Source: JAKOQB01 sp050258235 | Lineage (GTDB): Bacteria; Pseudomonadota; Gammaproteobacteria; Burkholderiales; Burkholderiaceae_F | Assembly (NCBI GenBank): GCA_050258235.1 | Contig: JBLMYK010000339.1 | Coordinates: 1-21,586 of the forward strand | Direction of reading: 5' to 3' | Length of the DNA: 21,586 nt | Translations under genes and position numbers: made by a program | Notes under the pieces: model-generated | The model's input: only the letters and a program-made list of their open reading frames with translations | Told to the model about the DNA's origin: nothing | Databases searched by the model: none | In this document: in pieces, positions 15,193 through 21,586 of the stretch | How positions within the stretch are numbered: the stretch's first letter is position 1 | Layout of the letters: every line of letters starts with the position of its first letter

Positions 15193-17301
15193 TCAAAGCA
15201 GTTCGCCCTGTAGCGGCTGCGCCGCCGCCTCGGCCGGCCGGTCTTCCTCCGGCGCGCCGTCGACCTGCGGCGGCAGCGGCGCATCGAGCGCGGCACAGAT
15301 CGTGCGCAGGCAGCTGGCGGCTCTCCAGTTGGTCGCTCCGTCGACGAACGCAGCCGCGGTGCAGGCCTTGATCAGTTGCGGCTTGGCAAGCGGCGCGAGC
15401 TGGTTCAGACGCTCCAGCGCAACCGACACCTCGTCGAGGTGAATCGCGGCGGCGTCGGTGCGCTCGACATCGACGTTCGGCAACAGCAACGCGCCTGCAT
15501 TGAACGCGTGCTCCGCGCGCTCGGGCAGGCGCACCGCGGCAATCAGCGAAAGCACCAGCGCCGCGTCCGCCGCGCGCTCCGCGATGCTGCGGTATTTGAC
15601 CGGCACCGCGCGCTGCGCGTTGCGGCCGATGCGGCGCTTCAGCACCGTGAAGAGCAGGAACTCCGGCAAAGTCACGCGCCCGTCGGCCGCGATCAGCGCG
15701 TGACACAGCATCAGCAGCCGCTCCGCGCCCTCGACCGACAATTTGCGCAGCGCCGGCATCGCGCGATCCAGCAGCGGCAGCCGCCGCCCCGGCGGCAGTT
15801 GCTGCATCAGCTCGTGCAACGCGTCGACGCGCTGTGCGGCGGCGGCGCCGAACGCCTCGGTCACGAGCTGGCGCTGCTGGCCGCTGAAGGGCTGCCCCTT
15901 CTCGATCAGCATGCCGAGCACCAGCAGTTGCACGCCGGTGGTATCGGTCAGGATCGCCTCGACCGCATCGCTGCGCTCCTGCGCGAGGCGGCGCGCGAAA
16001 TCCTGCGCCTTCGGCTGCGGCGCGCCGATCGCCGCGTGCACTTCAGTGCCGGCTGCCGTGCCGGCGACGAGCCCCGCGATCGGGCTCGCCGATGCGTCCC
16101 CCGCCGTGAATTCGAGCGGCGGCAGCTCGGCCGCTGCGCTTTGACCCCGGCGCGTGGCCGCCTCCAGCGCGAGCTGCAGCGGTTGCTCCGGCGCGGGCAG
16201 GAACGGCTGCGCACGACCGTAAATGCGCCTGATGCGCTCTTCCAGCGGCGGATGCGTCGACAACCAGCCGCGGGCGAACGCCAGCCGCGCGGGCGCGATG
16301 AACATGTGCGACAGCGTCTCCGCGTGCGCATGCCCGATGTGGCCCCCCACGCCGTCGGCGAGATCGACGCGCACGCCGCGTGCGCGCAGTTCGTGCGCGC
16401 TGTCGACCATCTGCGGCAGCGACGGATCTTTGACTGCGACGGCCGGCGACATGCCGCCGACCCCGCCGAGTCCCCCGATCTTGCGCAGCGCGCCGCCGAT
16501 GCCATCCGCATTGCGCGTGAACTGCACGCTGCTCGCGTCCGCGAGGAATTCCCGCTGACGCGAGACCGCGGCCTTGATCAGGCGGCCGAAGAGCACGCCG
16601 ATGTAACCGACGACCCAAAGAACCAGGCCGGCGATCACGAACGCGCCCGCGCCGCGGTCGCGGTTGCCGCGGCTCATCTGCATCATGAAGCGGCCGAACA
16701 TCGCGATCATCACCAGCCCGAACAGCACGCCGATCAGCCGCAGGTTCAGCCGCATGTCGCCGTTCAGGATGTGCGAGAACTCGTGCCCGATCACGCCCTG
16801 CAGTTCGTCCCGATTCAGCCTGGTGAGCGTGCCGCGCGTGACGGCGACGATGGCGTCGTTGATCGAGTGGCCGGCCGCGAACGCGTTGATCGTGTTCTCG
16901 TGGTCCATCACGTACACCCGCGGCACCGGGATGCCGGAGGCGATCGCCATCTCCTCGACGACGTTGACCAGCCGCCGCTCGAGCAGATCGGATGTCGAAG
17001 GATCGATCAGCCGCGCGTCGACCATCTTCGCCACCGCCGCGCCGCCGGCGGAAAGCCGCGCGGTCTCCCACCACGTGCCGCCGCCGATCAGCGCGAGAGT
17101 CACCAGCGTGTTGACGAGGAAGAAGCCCTTTGGCAACGCGGCTGCGCCCGCGGCACCGCGCGCGACCGGCGCCATCGAAAGATAGACGAACGCGCCGACG
17201 ACGTTGACCGCGAGCACGACGCCGATCACTGCGAGCACGAACAGCACGACCAGCCGCTGGCTGTTGCGGCGCGCTGCGTCCTGCTGTTCGAAGAAATTCA
17301 T
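15193..17301 (-). CDS. M48 family metalloprotease with long C-terminal extension
   Basis: A 702-residue membrane protease. Two hydrophobic segments (~17-43 and ~60-76) precede the M48 catalytic region; the zinc motif HEFSH lies at 173-177 with the third ligand Glu251 in REFLADA. Two more segments (~188-204 and ~218-240) fall between them, as in HtpX. HSINDAIVAVTRGTL just before the motif and LSTHPPLEERIRRI near 345-358 are also HtpX-like. Beyond ~360 residues there is an extension of more than 300 residues. It includes LLMLCHALIAADGRVTLPEF near 530, which resembles TerB/DjlA-type helical domains, and an Ala/Pro-rich acidic tail. LemA lies just upstream (31 bp), and LemA plus M48 protease is a common bacterial pair. 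The role is likely membrane protein quality control; the extension's function is unknown. Confidence 0.92.
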   Translation of the reverse strand: MNFFEQQDAARRNSQRLVVLFVLAVIGVVLAVNVVGAFVYLSMAPVARGAAGAAALPKGFFLVNTLVTLALIGGGTWWETARLSAGGAAVAKMVDARLIDPSTSDLLERRLVNVVEEMAIASGIPVPRVYVMDHENTINAFAAGHSINDAIVAVTRGTLTRLNRDELQGVIGHEFSHILNGDMRLNLRLIGVLFGLVMIAMFGRFMMQMSRGNRDRGAGAFVIAGLVLWVVGYIGVLFGRLIKAAVSRQREFLADASSVQFTRNADGIGGALRKIGGLGGVGGMSPAVAVKDPSLPQMVDSAHELRARGVRVDLADGVGGHIGHAHAETLSHMFIAPARLAFARGWLSTHPPLEERIRRIYGRAQPFLPAPEQPLQLALEAATRRGQSAAAELPPLEFTAGDASASPIAGLVAGTAAGTEVHAAIGAPQPKAQDFARRLAQERSDAVEAILTDTTGVQLLVLGMLIEKGQPFSGQQRQLVTEAFGAAAAQRVDALHELMQQLPPGRRLPLLDRAMPALRKLSVEGAERLLMLCHALIAADGRVTLPEFLLFTVLKRRIGRNAQRAVPVKYRSIAERAADAALVLSLIAAVRLPERAEHAFNAGALLLPNVDVERTDAAAIHLDEVSVALERLNQLAPLAKPQLIKACTAAAFVDGATNWRAASCLRTICAALDAPLPPQVDGAPEEDRPAEAAAQPLQGELL

Positions 17302-17332
17302 TGACGCCGGGTGCCCGACGCCCGACGGCCGA
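17302..17332. repeat. 7-bp tandem units between lemA and the M48 gene
   Basis: Read on the + strand the gap divides into TGACGCC, GGGTGCC, CGACGCC, CGACGGC and then CGA, which runs into the lemA stop codon. Three near-identical heptamers (GCCCGAC, GCCCGAC, GGCCGAC) span 17313-17333. On the coding strand this is GTCGGSC repeated, close to the GTCGGTT units at 4071-4091. Confidence 0.5.
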
Positions 17333-17920
17333 CTAGAACTGCACCTTGACCGCCTTCTTCTCCTCCGGCGATTCCGTCGCCGCGAGCAGTTCGGCCTGCT
17401 TGAACGAGAAGGCGCTCGCGATCACGTTGGACGGGAACTGCTCCACGGCGGTGTTGAACGTCATCACGGCATCGTTGAAGGCCTGGCGCGCGAACGCGAC
17501 CTTGTTCTCGGTGCCGGTCAGCTCTTCGCTCAACTGCATCATGCCCTGGTTCGCCTTCAGATCCGGATAAGCTTCCGCCAGCGCGAACAGCTTGCCGAGT
17601 GCGCCGGTCAGCGCGCCCTCGGCCGCCGCCAGGCCCTGGATCGCGCTCGGATTGGCGGGGTCGGCAGCGGCGGCCTGATTCGCGCTCACTGCGGCGTTGC
17701 GCGCTCGGGTCACTGCCTCGAGCGTCTCGCGTTCGTGCTTCATGTAGGCGCGCGCGGTCTCGACCAGGTTCGGTATCAGGTCGTAGCGGCGCTTCAGCTG
17801 AACGTCGATCTGCGCGAAGGCGTTCTTGAACTGGTTGCGCAGTCCGACCAGCCGGTTGTAGGCGCCGATCGCCCAGAAGACCAGCAGCGCGATCAGTCCG
17901 AGAAAAATCAGCCAGCCCAT
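17333..17920 (-). CDS. lemA: LemA family protein
   Basis: A 195-residue protein with an N-terminal membrane segment (residues ~2-20, GWLIFLGLIALLVFWAIGA) followed by long helices. AYNRLVGLRNQFKNAFAQID and VQLKRRYDLIPNLVETARAY are the LemA signature, and the end is ...AVKVQF. The bulk probably forms an elongated helical domain outside the membrane. LemA has no defined biochemical activity; it is often coupled with an M48/HtpX-type protease or TPM-domain proteins, as here. A candidate promoter lies upstream at 17957-17984. Confidence 0.95.
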   Translation of the reverse strand: MGWLIFLGLIALLVFWAIGAYNRLVGLRNQFKNAFAQIDVQLKRRYDLIPNLVETARAYMKHERETLEAVTRARNAAVSANQAAAADPANPSAIQGLAAAEGALTGALGKLFALAEAYPDLKANQGMMQLSEELTGTENKVAFARQAFNDAVMTFNTAVEQFPSNVIASAFSFKQAELLAATESPEEKKAVKVQF

Positions 17921-17956
17921 GCCGAACCCCCGTTCCGTAGTCGACCAGCGCGGCGG

Positions 17957-17984
17957 ACTATAAGAGAACCACGCCGCCGCGCAA
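17957..17984 (-). promoter_or_regulatory. Candidate sigma-70 promoter for lemA and the M48 gene
   Basis: On the minus strand TTGCGC (17979-17984) and TATAGT (17957-17962) are separated by 16 bp and lie about 37-64 bp before the lemA ATG. Each box has partial consensus matches. The AT-rich TTATAGT stands out in a GC-rich gap. Confidence 0.5.
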
Positions 17985-18040
17985 GCGGAATTTCGTCTGA
18001 TCCATTTCAGGGGCCAGCGTGCGACGCCGGCGCCGCGCGA

Positions 18041-18685
18041 CTACTTGCGCGGCGGCTCTGTCGCGGCAGGCGGCGCCGGCTTGTTCTGGGTTTCCGCCAG
18101 TTCCGACGGCGACAGGTAGTCGAATAACTTGACGACCTGTTTCACGCCCGACACGCGGCTGGCGACGACGCCGGCATAGTTGCCCTCGGTCTCGGTCACC
18201 CGCCCCATCAGGTAGACGACGTCGTGGTCGGTCACGACGCGGATCGTCGCCGCCGGGACTTCCTTCGCTTCGACGAGGGCGGCGCGCACCCTGGCCGTGG
18301 TCGCGGTATCGGCCGTGCGTGCGGCGATCGTCGACAGCAGGCCGACCTGGAGTTCGTTCACCACCTCGCGCACGTTCTCGCTGCGTGCAGCGATCTGCTC
18401 CGCTTCGCTCCTGGCTTGCACTGTAGTCACCTCGCCGGTCAGCAGTACCTTGCGGTTGTAGCTCGACACGTTGATGTTGGCGACTTCGCGCGGGAACTTC
18501 TCCGCCAGCGCGCGATTGATGCGGCGCTCGATCGCTTCGTCCTCGAGCTGGATTCCCACCGAACGTCGATCGGTGGCCACCATCGCTCCGCCGGCGACGA
18601 CACCGCCGACGATCAACGGCGCGCAGCCGGACGCAATCACGCACACCGCGGCCGCCGCGGCGGCGCGCAGGAGACTTTGCTTCAT
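18041..18685 (-). CDS. dolP: Two-BON-domain lipoprotein (DolP/YraP-like)
   Basis: A 214-residue outer-membrane lipoprotein candidate. MKQSLLRAAAAAAVCVIASG is a signal sequence ending at Cys21, a near-standard lipobox. Two BON domains follow: residues ~48-113 (with VLLTGEVTT and VVNEL) and ~124-190 (with VVYLMGRVTETEGN and VKQVVKLFDYL). E. coli DolP has the same layout, binds anionic phospholipid and supports outer-membrane integrity. The tail is Pro/Ala-rich and basic. The frame is open up to 18751, but the ATG at 18685 is preceded by a near-perfect Shine-Dalgarno sequence and begins the signal peptide. It lies 16 bp after yraN. Confidence 0.9.
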   Translation of the reverse strand: MKQSLLRAAAAAAVCVIASGCAPLIVGGVVAGGAMVATDRRSVGIQLEDEAIERRINRALAEKFPREVANINVSSYNRKVLLTGEVTTVQARSEAEQIAARSENVREVVNELQVGLLSTIAARTADTATTARVRAALVEAKEVPAATIRVVTDHDVVYLMGRVTETEGNYAGVVASRVSGVKQVVKLFDYLSPSELAETQNKPAPPAATEPPRK

Positions 18686-18690
18686 TGAAA

Positions 18691-18700
18691 CCACCTCCTT
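18691..18700 (-). promoter_or_regulatory. Near-perfect Shine-Dalgarno for the BON lipoprotein
   Basis: The minus strand reads AAGGAGGTGG here, almost the full complement of the 16S 3' end, ending 5 nt before the ATG at 18685. It decides the start and implies strong translation of this gene compared with yraN just upstream. Confidence 0.8.
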
Positions 18701-18701
18701 G

Positions 18702-19118
18702 TTATTGCTCTGAAAAGGCATCCCGAATCCACTCGCCGACGCCACCGCCATCGACGGTGATCACGTCGAACCGGCACGGCGGCCAGGTCGAATTGCGTCC
18801 GCGTCCACCGTCGCCGACGCTGCCGAAATTCTCGACCAGGTAATGCTGCGCGGCGCGCACCAGCCGCCGCCGCTTGAAGTGATCGACGCTGGCGGCGGCG
18901 CCGCCGAAGCGCGCGTCGCTGCGCAGCCGGACCTCGACGAACACCAGCATCGCGCCGTCCTGCGCAACGATGTCGAGCTCGCCTTCGCGATAGCGGACAT
19001 TGCGCGCGAGGATACGGCAACCGTTCGCAGTCAGGCGATCGCAGGCGGCCTGCTCGGCCGCGTCGCCGGCACGCTGCCGCGGCGTGCGCACGCCCGGCCG
19101 GCGTCTGAGAAAACTCAT
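18702..19118 (-). CDS. yraN: YraN family protein (UPF0102, endonuclease-like fold)
   Basis: A 138-residue protein of the UPF0102 family. RQRAGDAAEQAACDRLTANG, ILARNVRYREGELDIVAQDG and LVFVEVRLR match the family's Glu, Glu-x-Asp and Glu-Val-Lys/Arg core of a restriction-endonuclease-like fold. Its cellular role is not settled. The ATG at 19118 has AGGAAGGG upstream. A further ATG at 19145 is in frame but would abut the LpoA-like stop. The gene lies 29 bp after the LpoA-like gene, matching the E. coli order yraM(lpoA)-yraN, and 16 bp before the BON lipoprotein. Confidence 0.93.
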   Translation of the reverse strand: MSFLRRRPGVRTPRQRAGDAAEQAACDRLTANGCRILARNVRYREGELDIVAQDGAMLVFVEVRLRSDARFGGAAASVDHFKRRRLVRAAQHYLVENFGSVGDGGRGRNSTWPPCRFDVITVDGGGVGEWIRDAFSEQ

Positions 19119-19147
19119 GTCCGAACCCTTCCTGGCGGCCGGCATCG

Positions 19148-20266
19148 TCAGCGCGTGACCTCCTTCAGGGCATCGCTTCGCTCGACACGGCCTTCGCGAA
19201 AGACCGCGAACGTCGGCGTTCGTTCCACCCGCGCCCCGCGTTCGCGATCCACGCGCAGCCATCCGGTGACGCCGTCGAGTTCGAACCGCGTGCGCCCGGC
19301 GAGCCACTCGACCGCGACCCGGTAGGCATCGATGCCGAACGCGTACAGCCGCTGCATTTCGGCGTCGTAGTCGGCCGGACCGCGCGGATACGCGCTGACG
19401 ATCGGCCGTTCGGGATCGACCAGCCACGGCATGTCGACGAAGCGGACGCCTTCCAGATCGTTGGCGATCAGCACGCCTTCCGTTGCGGCCACGTTGATCT
19501 GCGAGGTTGCGTAAAGCGGCGCGTCGATCGGCAGTCGCGCGCGCAGCTGTGCCGCATCGCTCGCATTGAGCGCGAGAAAGATCGACGTCACCGGCGCCTT
19601 GCCGATCTCGTGCGCGCACCGGTCGGGGCCATACTGGCTGTATTCGAGCGTGATCAACGGCTGGCCGGCGGCGCGCAGCGCGGCGACGAAGGCCGCACCG
19701 GCACGGCGCGAGAGCCCGCTGTCGCCGATCACGATCACATGGCGGCGCGCCGCGGTCGGCGTGGCGCCGGGGTCGAGATCGCGCAATGCGTTCTGCACCA
19801 ACACCCGGGCCTCGTCCTCGACGCTCAGGCCGAACGCAAGCTGCGAAGCGGGGACGGAGTCCCGCGGGTCCGGTACGTTGAGCAGCAGCACCGGCAGGCC
19901 TGCATTGCCGTGCTCGACCACGCCGTTGACCGCATTGCGCGTCAGGGGCCCCACCGCCAGACGAACCCCGCGATCACGCGCGCCGCGCAGCGCGCTGATC
20001 GCCTGGGCCGCACTCGCATCGGTTTCAACCACCTGAACCGCCACCGATTCGCGCTTGATCCGATGCGCGGCAATGAAGCCTTCGCGCAGCGCTTCGGCGA
20101 CCCGCGCAAACGGCGTCTCCGGACCGGGCACAATCAGCATCAGCGCGTCGGCCGCTACAGCCGGCGCGGCAGCGGGCCGGTCCAGCGGGGTCGCCGGCAC
20201 CTGTCCGCGCGCCGACAACGACGTGCAGGCCAGCAAAGTCCACACCAATCGACGTCGAGACAACAT
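19148..20266 (-). CDS. LpoA/YraM-like penicillin-binding protein activator
   Basis: From the ATG at 20266 the protein has 372 residues. MLSRRRLVWTLLAC gives a short basic and hydrophobic leader ending in a lipobox-like LLAC, so it may be a lipoprotein, although 13 residues before the Cys is short. The rest is a periplasmic-binding-protein type I fold: LMLIVPGPETPFARVAEALR, VGPLTRNAVNGV, LLLNVPDPRD, HVIVIGDSGLSRRAGAAF and FLALNASDAAQLRARLP. The VGPLTR motif and the position between rsmI and yraN point to the C-terminal half of E. coli LpoA, which activates PBP1A. The N-terminal TPR half (E. coli LpoA is about 680 residues) is missing. An in-frame TTG at 20290 is an alternative start. Confidence 0.84.
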   Translation of the reverse strand: MLSRRRLVWTLLACTSLSARGQVPATPLDRPAAAPAVAADALMLIVPGPETPFARVAEALREGFIAAHRIKRESVAVQVVETDASAAQAISALRGARDRGVRLAVGPLTRNAVNGVVEHGNAGLPVLLLNVPDPRDSVPASQLAFGLSVEDEARVLVQNALRDLDPGATPTAARRHVIVIGDSGLSRRAGAAFVAALRAAGQPLITLEYSQYGPDRCAHEIGKAPVTSIFLALNASDAAQLRARLPIDAPLYATSQINVAATEGVLIANDLEGVRFVDMPWLVDPERPIVSAYPRGPADYDAEMQRLYAFGIDAYRVAVEWLAGRTRFELDGVTGWLRVDRERGARVERTPTFAVFREGRVERSDALKEVTR

Positions 20267-21167
20267 GGAGCGCAAGCCGTTCTGGGACAACGATCCACTG
20301 ATCGCAGCGAGCGGCGTGGCGGATCAGGACATGCCGGCCGGCACCCTGTACGTGGTCGCGACGCCGATCGGCAACGCCGCGGACGTCACGTTGCGCGCAC
20401 TGTGGGTGCTATCGCAGATGAACGCGATCGCCTGCGAGGATACGCGCACCACGCGGCCGCTGCTGGCGCGCTATCGGATCGCCACGCCGCTGCTGGCCGT
20501 CCATCAGCACAACGAGCGCGCGGCGGTCGAAACGATCGGCCGGCGACTGGCACGAGGGGAGCGCATCGCGCTGGTCACCGATGCCGGCACGCCGGCCGTG
20601 TCGGACCCCGGCGCGCGGCTGGTCCGCGCCCTGCGCGATGCGGGCCATCGCATCGTGCCGGTTCCCGGCGCCAGCAGCGTGACTGGCGCCATCAGCGCGG
20701 CGGGGCTCACGGAGGCGCCATGGATCTTCGTGGGGTTCCTGCCGCGCGCGGCGCGCGAGCGCGCGCAGATGCTGCGCGCCGCCGCGGCCGGCGGCCACGC
20801 GGTCGTGATTCTCGAGGCGCCGCACCGCATCGGCGCGACCGCGCGGGAGATCGGCGCGGCGTTCGATCCGATGCGGCGCGTCGTGGTCGCGCGCGAGCTG
20901 ACCAAGAAGTTCGAAACCATCGAGGCGACGACGGTCGGCGCGCTGGCCGCCGCAGTCGAGCGCACTGAGGCGCGCGGCGAGTACGTGCTGCTGATCGATG
21001 CGGTGTCGGCGGCGGCAACGCAGGCGATCGATCCGGTCGCGCTGCGCTGGCTGCACGCGCTGATGGACGAGATGCCGGCCTCGCGCGCCGCGGCACTGGC
21101 GGCGCGTGTTACCGGGCTGCCGCGCGCGCTGCTTTACGACGCGGCGATCGGGAAATCGCGCGACTGA
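20265..21167 (+). CDS. rsmI: 16S rRNA (cytidine-2'-O)-methyltransferase
   Basis: Methylates the ribose 2'-OH of C1402 in 16S rRNA using SAM. The 300 residues show the tetrapyrrole-methylase-like fold of RsmI: AGTLYVVATPIGNAADVTLR (~24-43), CEDTRTTRPLL (~57-67), VTDAGTPAVSDPGARLV (~105-121), VPGASSVTGAISAAGL, and EAPHRIGATAREIG with ARELTKKFETI. The ATG at 20265 gives a 22-residue extension before the conserved core; another in-frame ATG at 20331 would start just before AGTLYVV. I prefer the longer form because I recall similar extensions in other betaproteobacteria, but the start is uncertain. It is divergent from the LpoA-like gene and its ATG shares the CATG palindrome with that gene's start. 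Confidence 0.94.
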   Translation: MERKPFWDNDPLIAASGVADQDMPAGTLYVVATPIGNAADVTLRALWVLSQMNAIACEDTRTTRPLLARYRIATPLLAVHQHNERAAVETIGRRLARGERIALVTDAGTPAVSDPGARLVRALRDAGHRIVPVPGASSVTGAISAAGLTEAPWIFVGFLPRAARERAQMLRAAAAGGHAVVILEAPHRIGATAREIGAAFDPMRRVVVARELTKKFETIEATTVGALAAAVERTEARGEYVLLIDAVSAAATQAIDPVALRWLHALMDEMPASRAAALAARVTGLPRALLYDAAIGKSRD

Positions 21168-21191
21168 ACTGCCCGGCGGGCGTTCCGGTAT

Positions 21192-21217
21192 CGGGCGCCG
21201 GCTTTCGCCGGCGCCCG
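21192..21217. terminator. Terminator hairpin after rsmI, shared with the M20 gene
   Basis: CGGGCGCCGGC (21192-21202) and GCCGGCGCCCG (21207-21217) form a perfect 11-bp GC stem with a TTTC loop. It lies 24 nt after the rsmI stop and 8 nt beyond the M20 stop on the other strand, so it can serve both. No T-run follows. Confidence 0.7.
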
Positions 21218-21225
21218 TGCGCAGG

Positions 21226-21586
21226 TTACCCCGGCAATGCCGTGATCACGCGCGCCACCGCGCTCGAGAGTTGCTTTACGTACGGAATATGCAGGAACTC
21301 GTTGGGGCCGTGCGCGTTCGACTTCGGCCCGAGCACGCCGGTGATCAGGTACTGCGCGCGCGGGAACTTCTGACCGAGCATGCTCATGAACGGAATCGTG
21401 CCGCCCGACCCGGTCCACGCGGACTCCCTGCCGAACACCGCGCGCGACGCCTGGTCCGCGGCCTGCTTCAGCCACGCTGCGGTTTCGGGCGCGTTCCAGC
21501 CCGTCGCGCCCCAGTCGGCGTCGAACGTCACCCTCGCGTTGTACGGCGGATCGGCCTCGAGCAACTCCTTCAGCCGGCGCGTGGCA
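21226..21586 (-). CDS. M20 family metallopeptidase, C-terminal part only
   Basis: The frame is open to the right edge, so about 119 C-terminal residues are visible and the start is outside. GWNAPETAAWLKQAADQAS, GSGGTIPFMSMLGQKFP, AQYLITGVLGPKSNAHGPNE and FLHIPYVKQL match the end of M20 dipeptidase/aminoacylase-type enzymes. His in SNAHGPNEF is the metal ligand expected near the C-terminus of the catalytic domain. The zinc-binding N-terminal half and dimerisation domain are beyond the window, so substrate class cannot be judged. It converges on rsmI. Confidence 0.88.
   Translation of the reverse strand, partial: ATRRLKELLEADPPYNARVTFDADWGATGWNAPETAAWLKQAADQASRAVFGRESAWTGSGGTIPFMSMLGQKFPRAQYLITGVLGPKSNAHGPNEFLHIPYVKQLSSAVARVITALPG

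Noticed and set aside
15376..17304. Long plus-strand open frame (642 codons) opposite the M48 protease
   Set aside because: The translation is Arg/His/Gln-rich with no domains. The minus strand carries HEFSH and membrane segments.
18686..18751. Upstream extension of the BON lipoprotein to the start at 18751
   Set aside because: It would overlap the yraN C-terminus and place 22 residues before the signal peptide. The ATG at 18685 has an almost ideal Shine-Dalgarno.
19610..20968. 452-codon plus-strand frame across the LpoA-like gene and rsmI
   Set aside because: It is a shadow of the real rsmI frame and antisense to the LpoA-like gene, with no motif.

Overview
The window is 21.6 kb of GC-rich, densely coded chromosomal DNA. 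The gene set points to a betaproteobacterium, probably Burkholderiales or a close relative. The clues are the order dat, DUF493, lipB, lipA; the order birA, coaX, SPOR-domain gene; a very large one-chain FAD/Fe-S oxidoreductase; and the rsmI / lpoA-like / yraN / BON-lipoprotein neighbourhood. I infer this from gene order and protein motifs read by eye, not from a database search. I see no rRNA, tRNA, insertion sequence, phage gene or CRISPR array.

Layout. 1-3604 (+): FAD/4Fe-4S/CCG-domain oxidoreductase, cut by the left edge, followed by a HIT-family gene (3633-4064). 4154-6513 (-): birA, coaX and a SPOR-type membrane protein, tightly packed. 6631-8804 (+): VanZ-like membrane protein, thioredoxin-like 2Fe-2S ferredoxin and an alpha/beta hydrolase. 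8870-9379 (+): unrecognised two-part protein. 9422-12261 (+): D-amino-acid aminotransferase, DUF493, lipB and lipA, the last three joined by 4-nt start/stop overlaps. 12595-13818 (+): BenE-type transporter. 13900-14424 (-) and 14413-15150 (+): a TlpA-like thioredoxin and a DUF4197 protein whose 5' ends overlap. 15193-17920 (-): lemA followed by an M48 metalloprotease. 18041-20266 (-): LpoA-like protein, yraN and a two-BON lipoprotein. 20265-21167 (+): rsmI. 21226-21586 (-): C-terminal end of an M20 peptidase cut by the right edge.

Functional themes. Cofactor supply is prominent: DUF493, LipB and LipA surround lipoate assembly, BirA attaches biotin, and CoaX starts CoA synthesis. A second theme is the envelope: SPOR protein, LemA, M48 protease, LpoA-like activator, BON lipoprotein and anchored TlpA-like thioredoxin.

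I do not see a clearly new defence or mobile system. The most unusual signals are at the junctions. Two intergenic gaps (4065-4153 and 17302-17332) are built of 7-bp units that fill the space between neighbouring genes, the first with dyad symmetry. The rsmI and lpoA-like start codons can share one CATG palindrome, and the TlpA-like and DUF4197 starts overlap by 12 nt. The yraN to BON-lipoprotein junction also lacks the diaA-type gene found there in E. coli.
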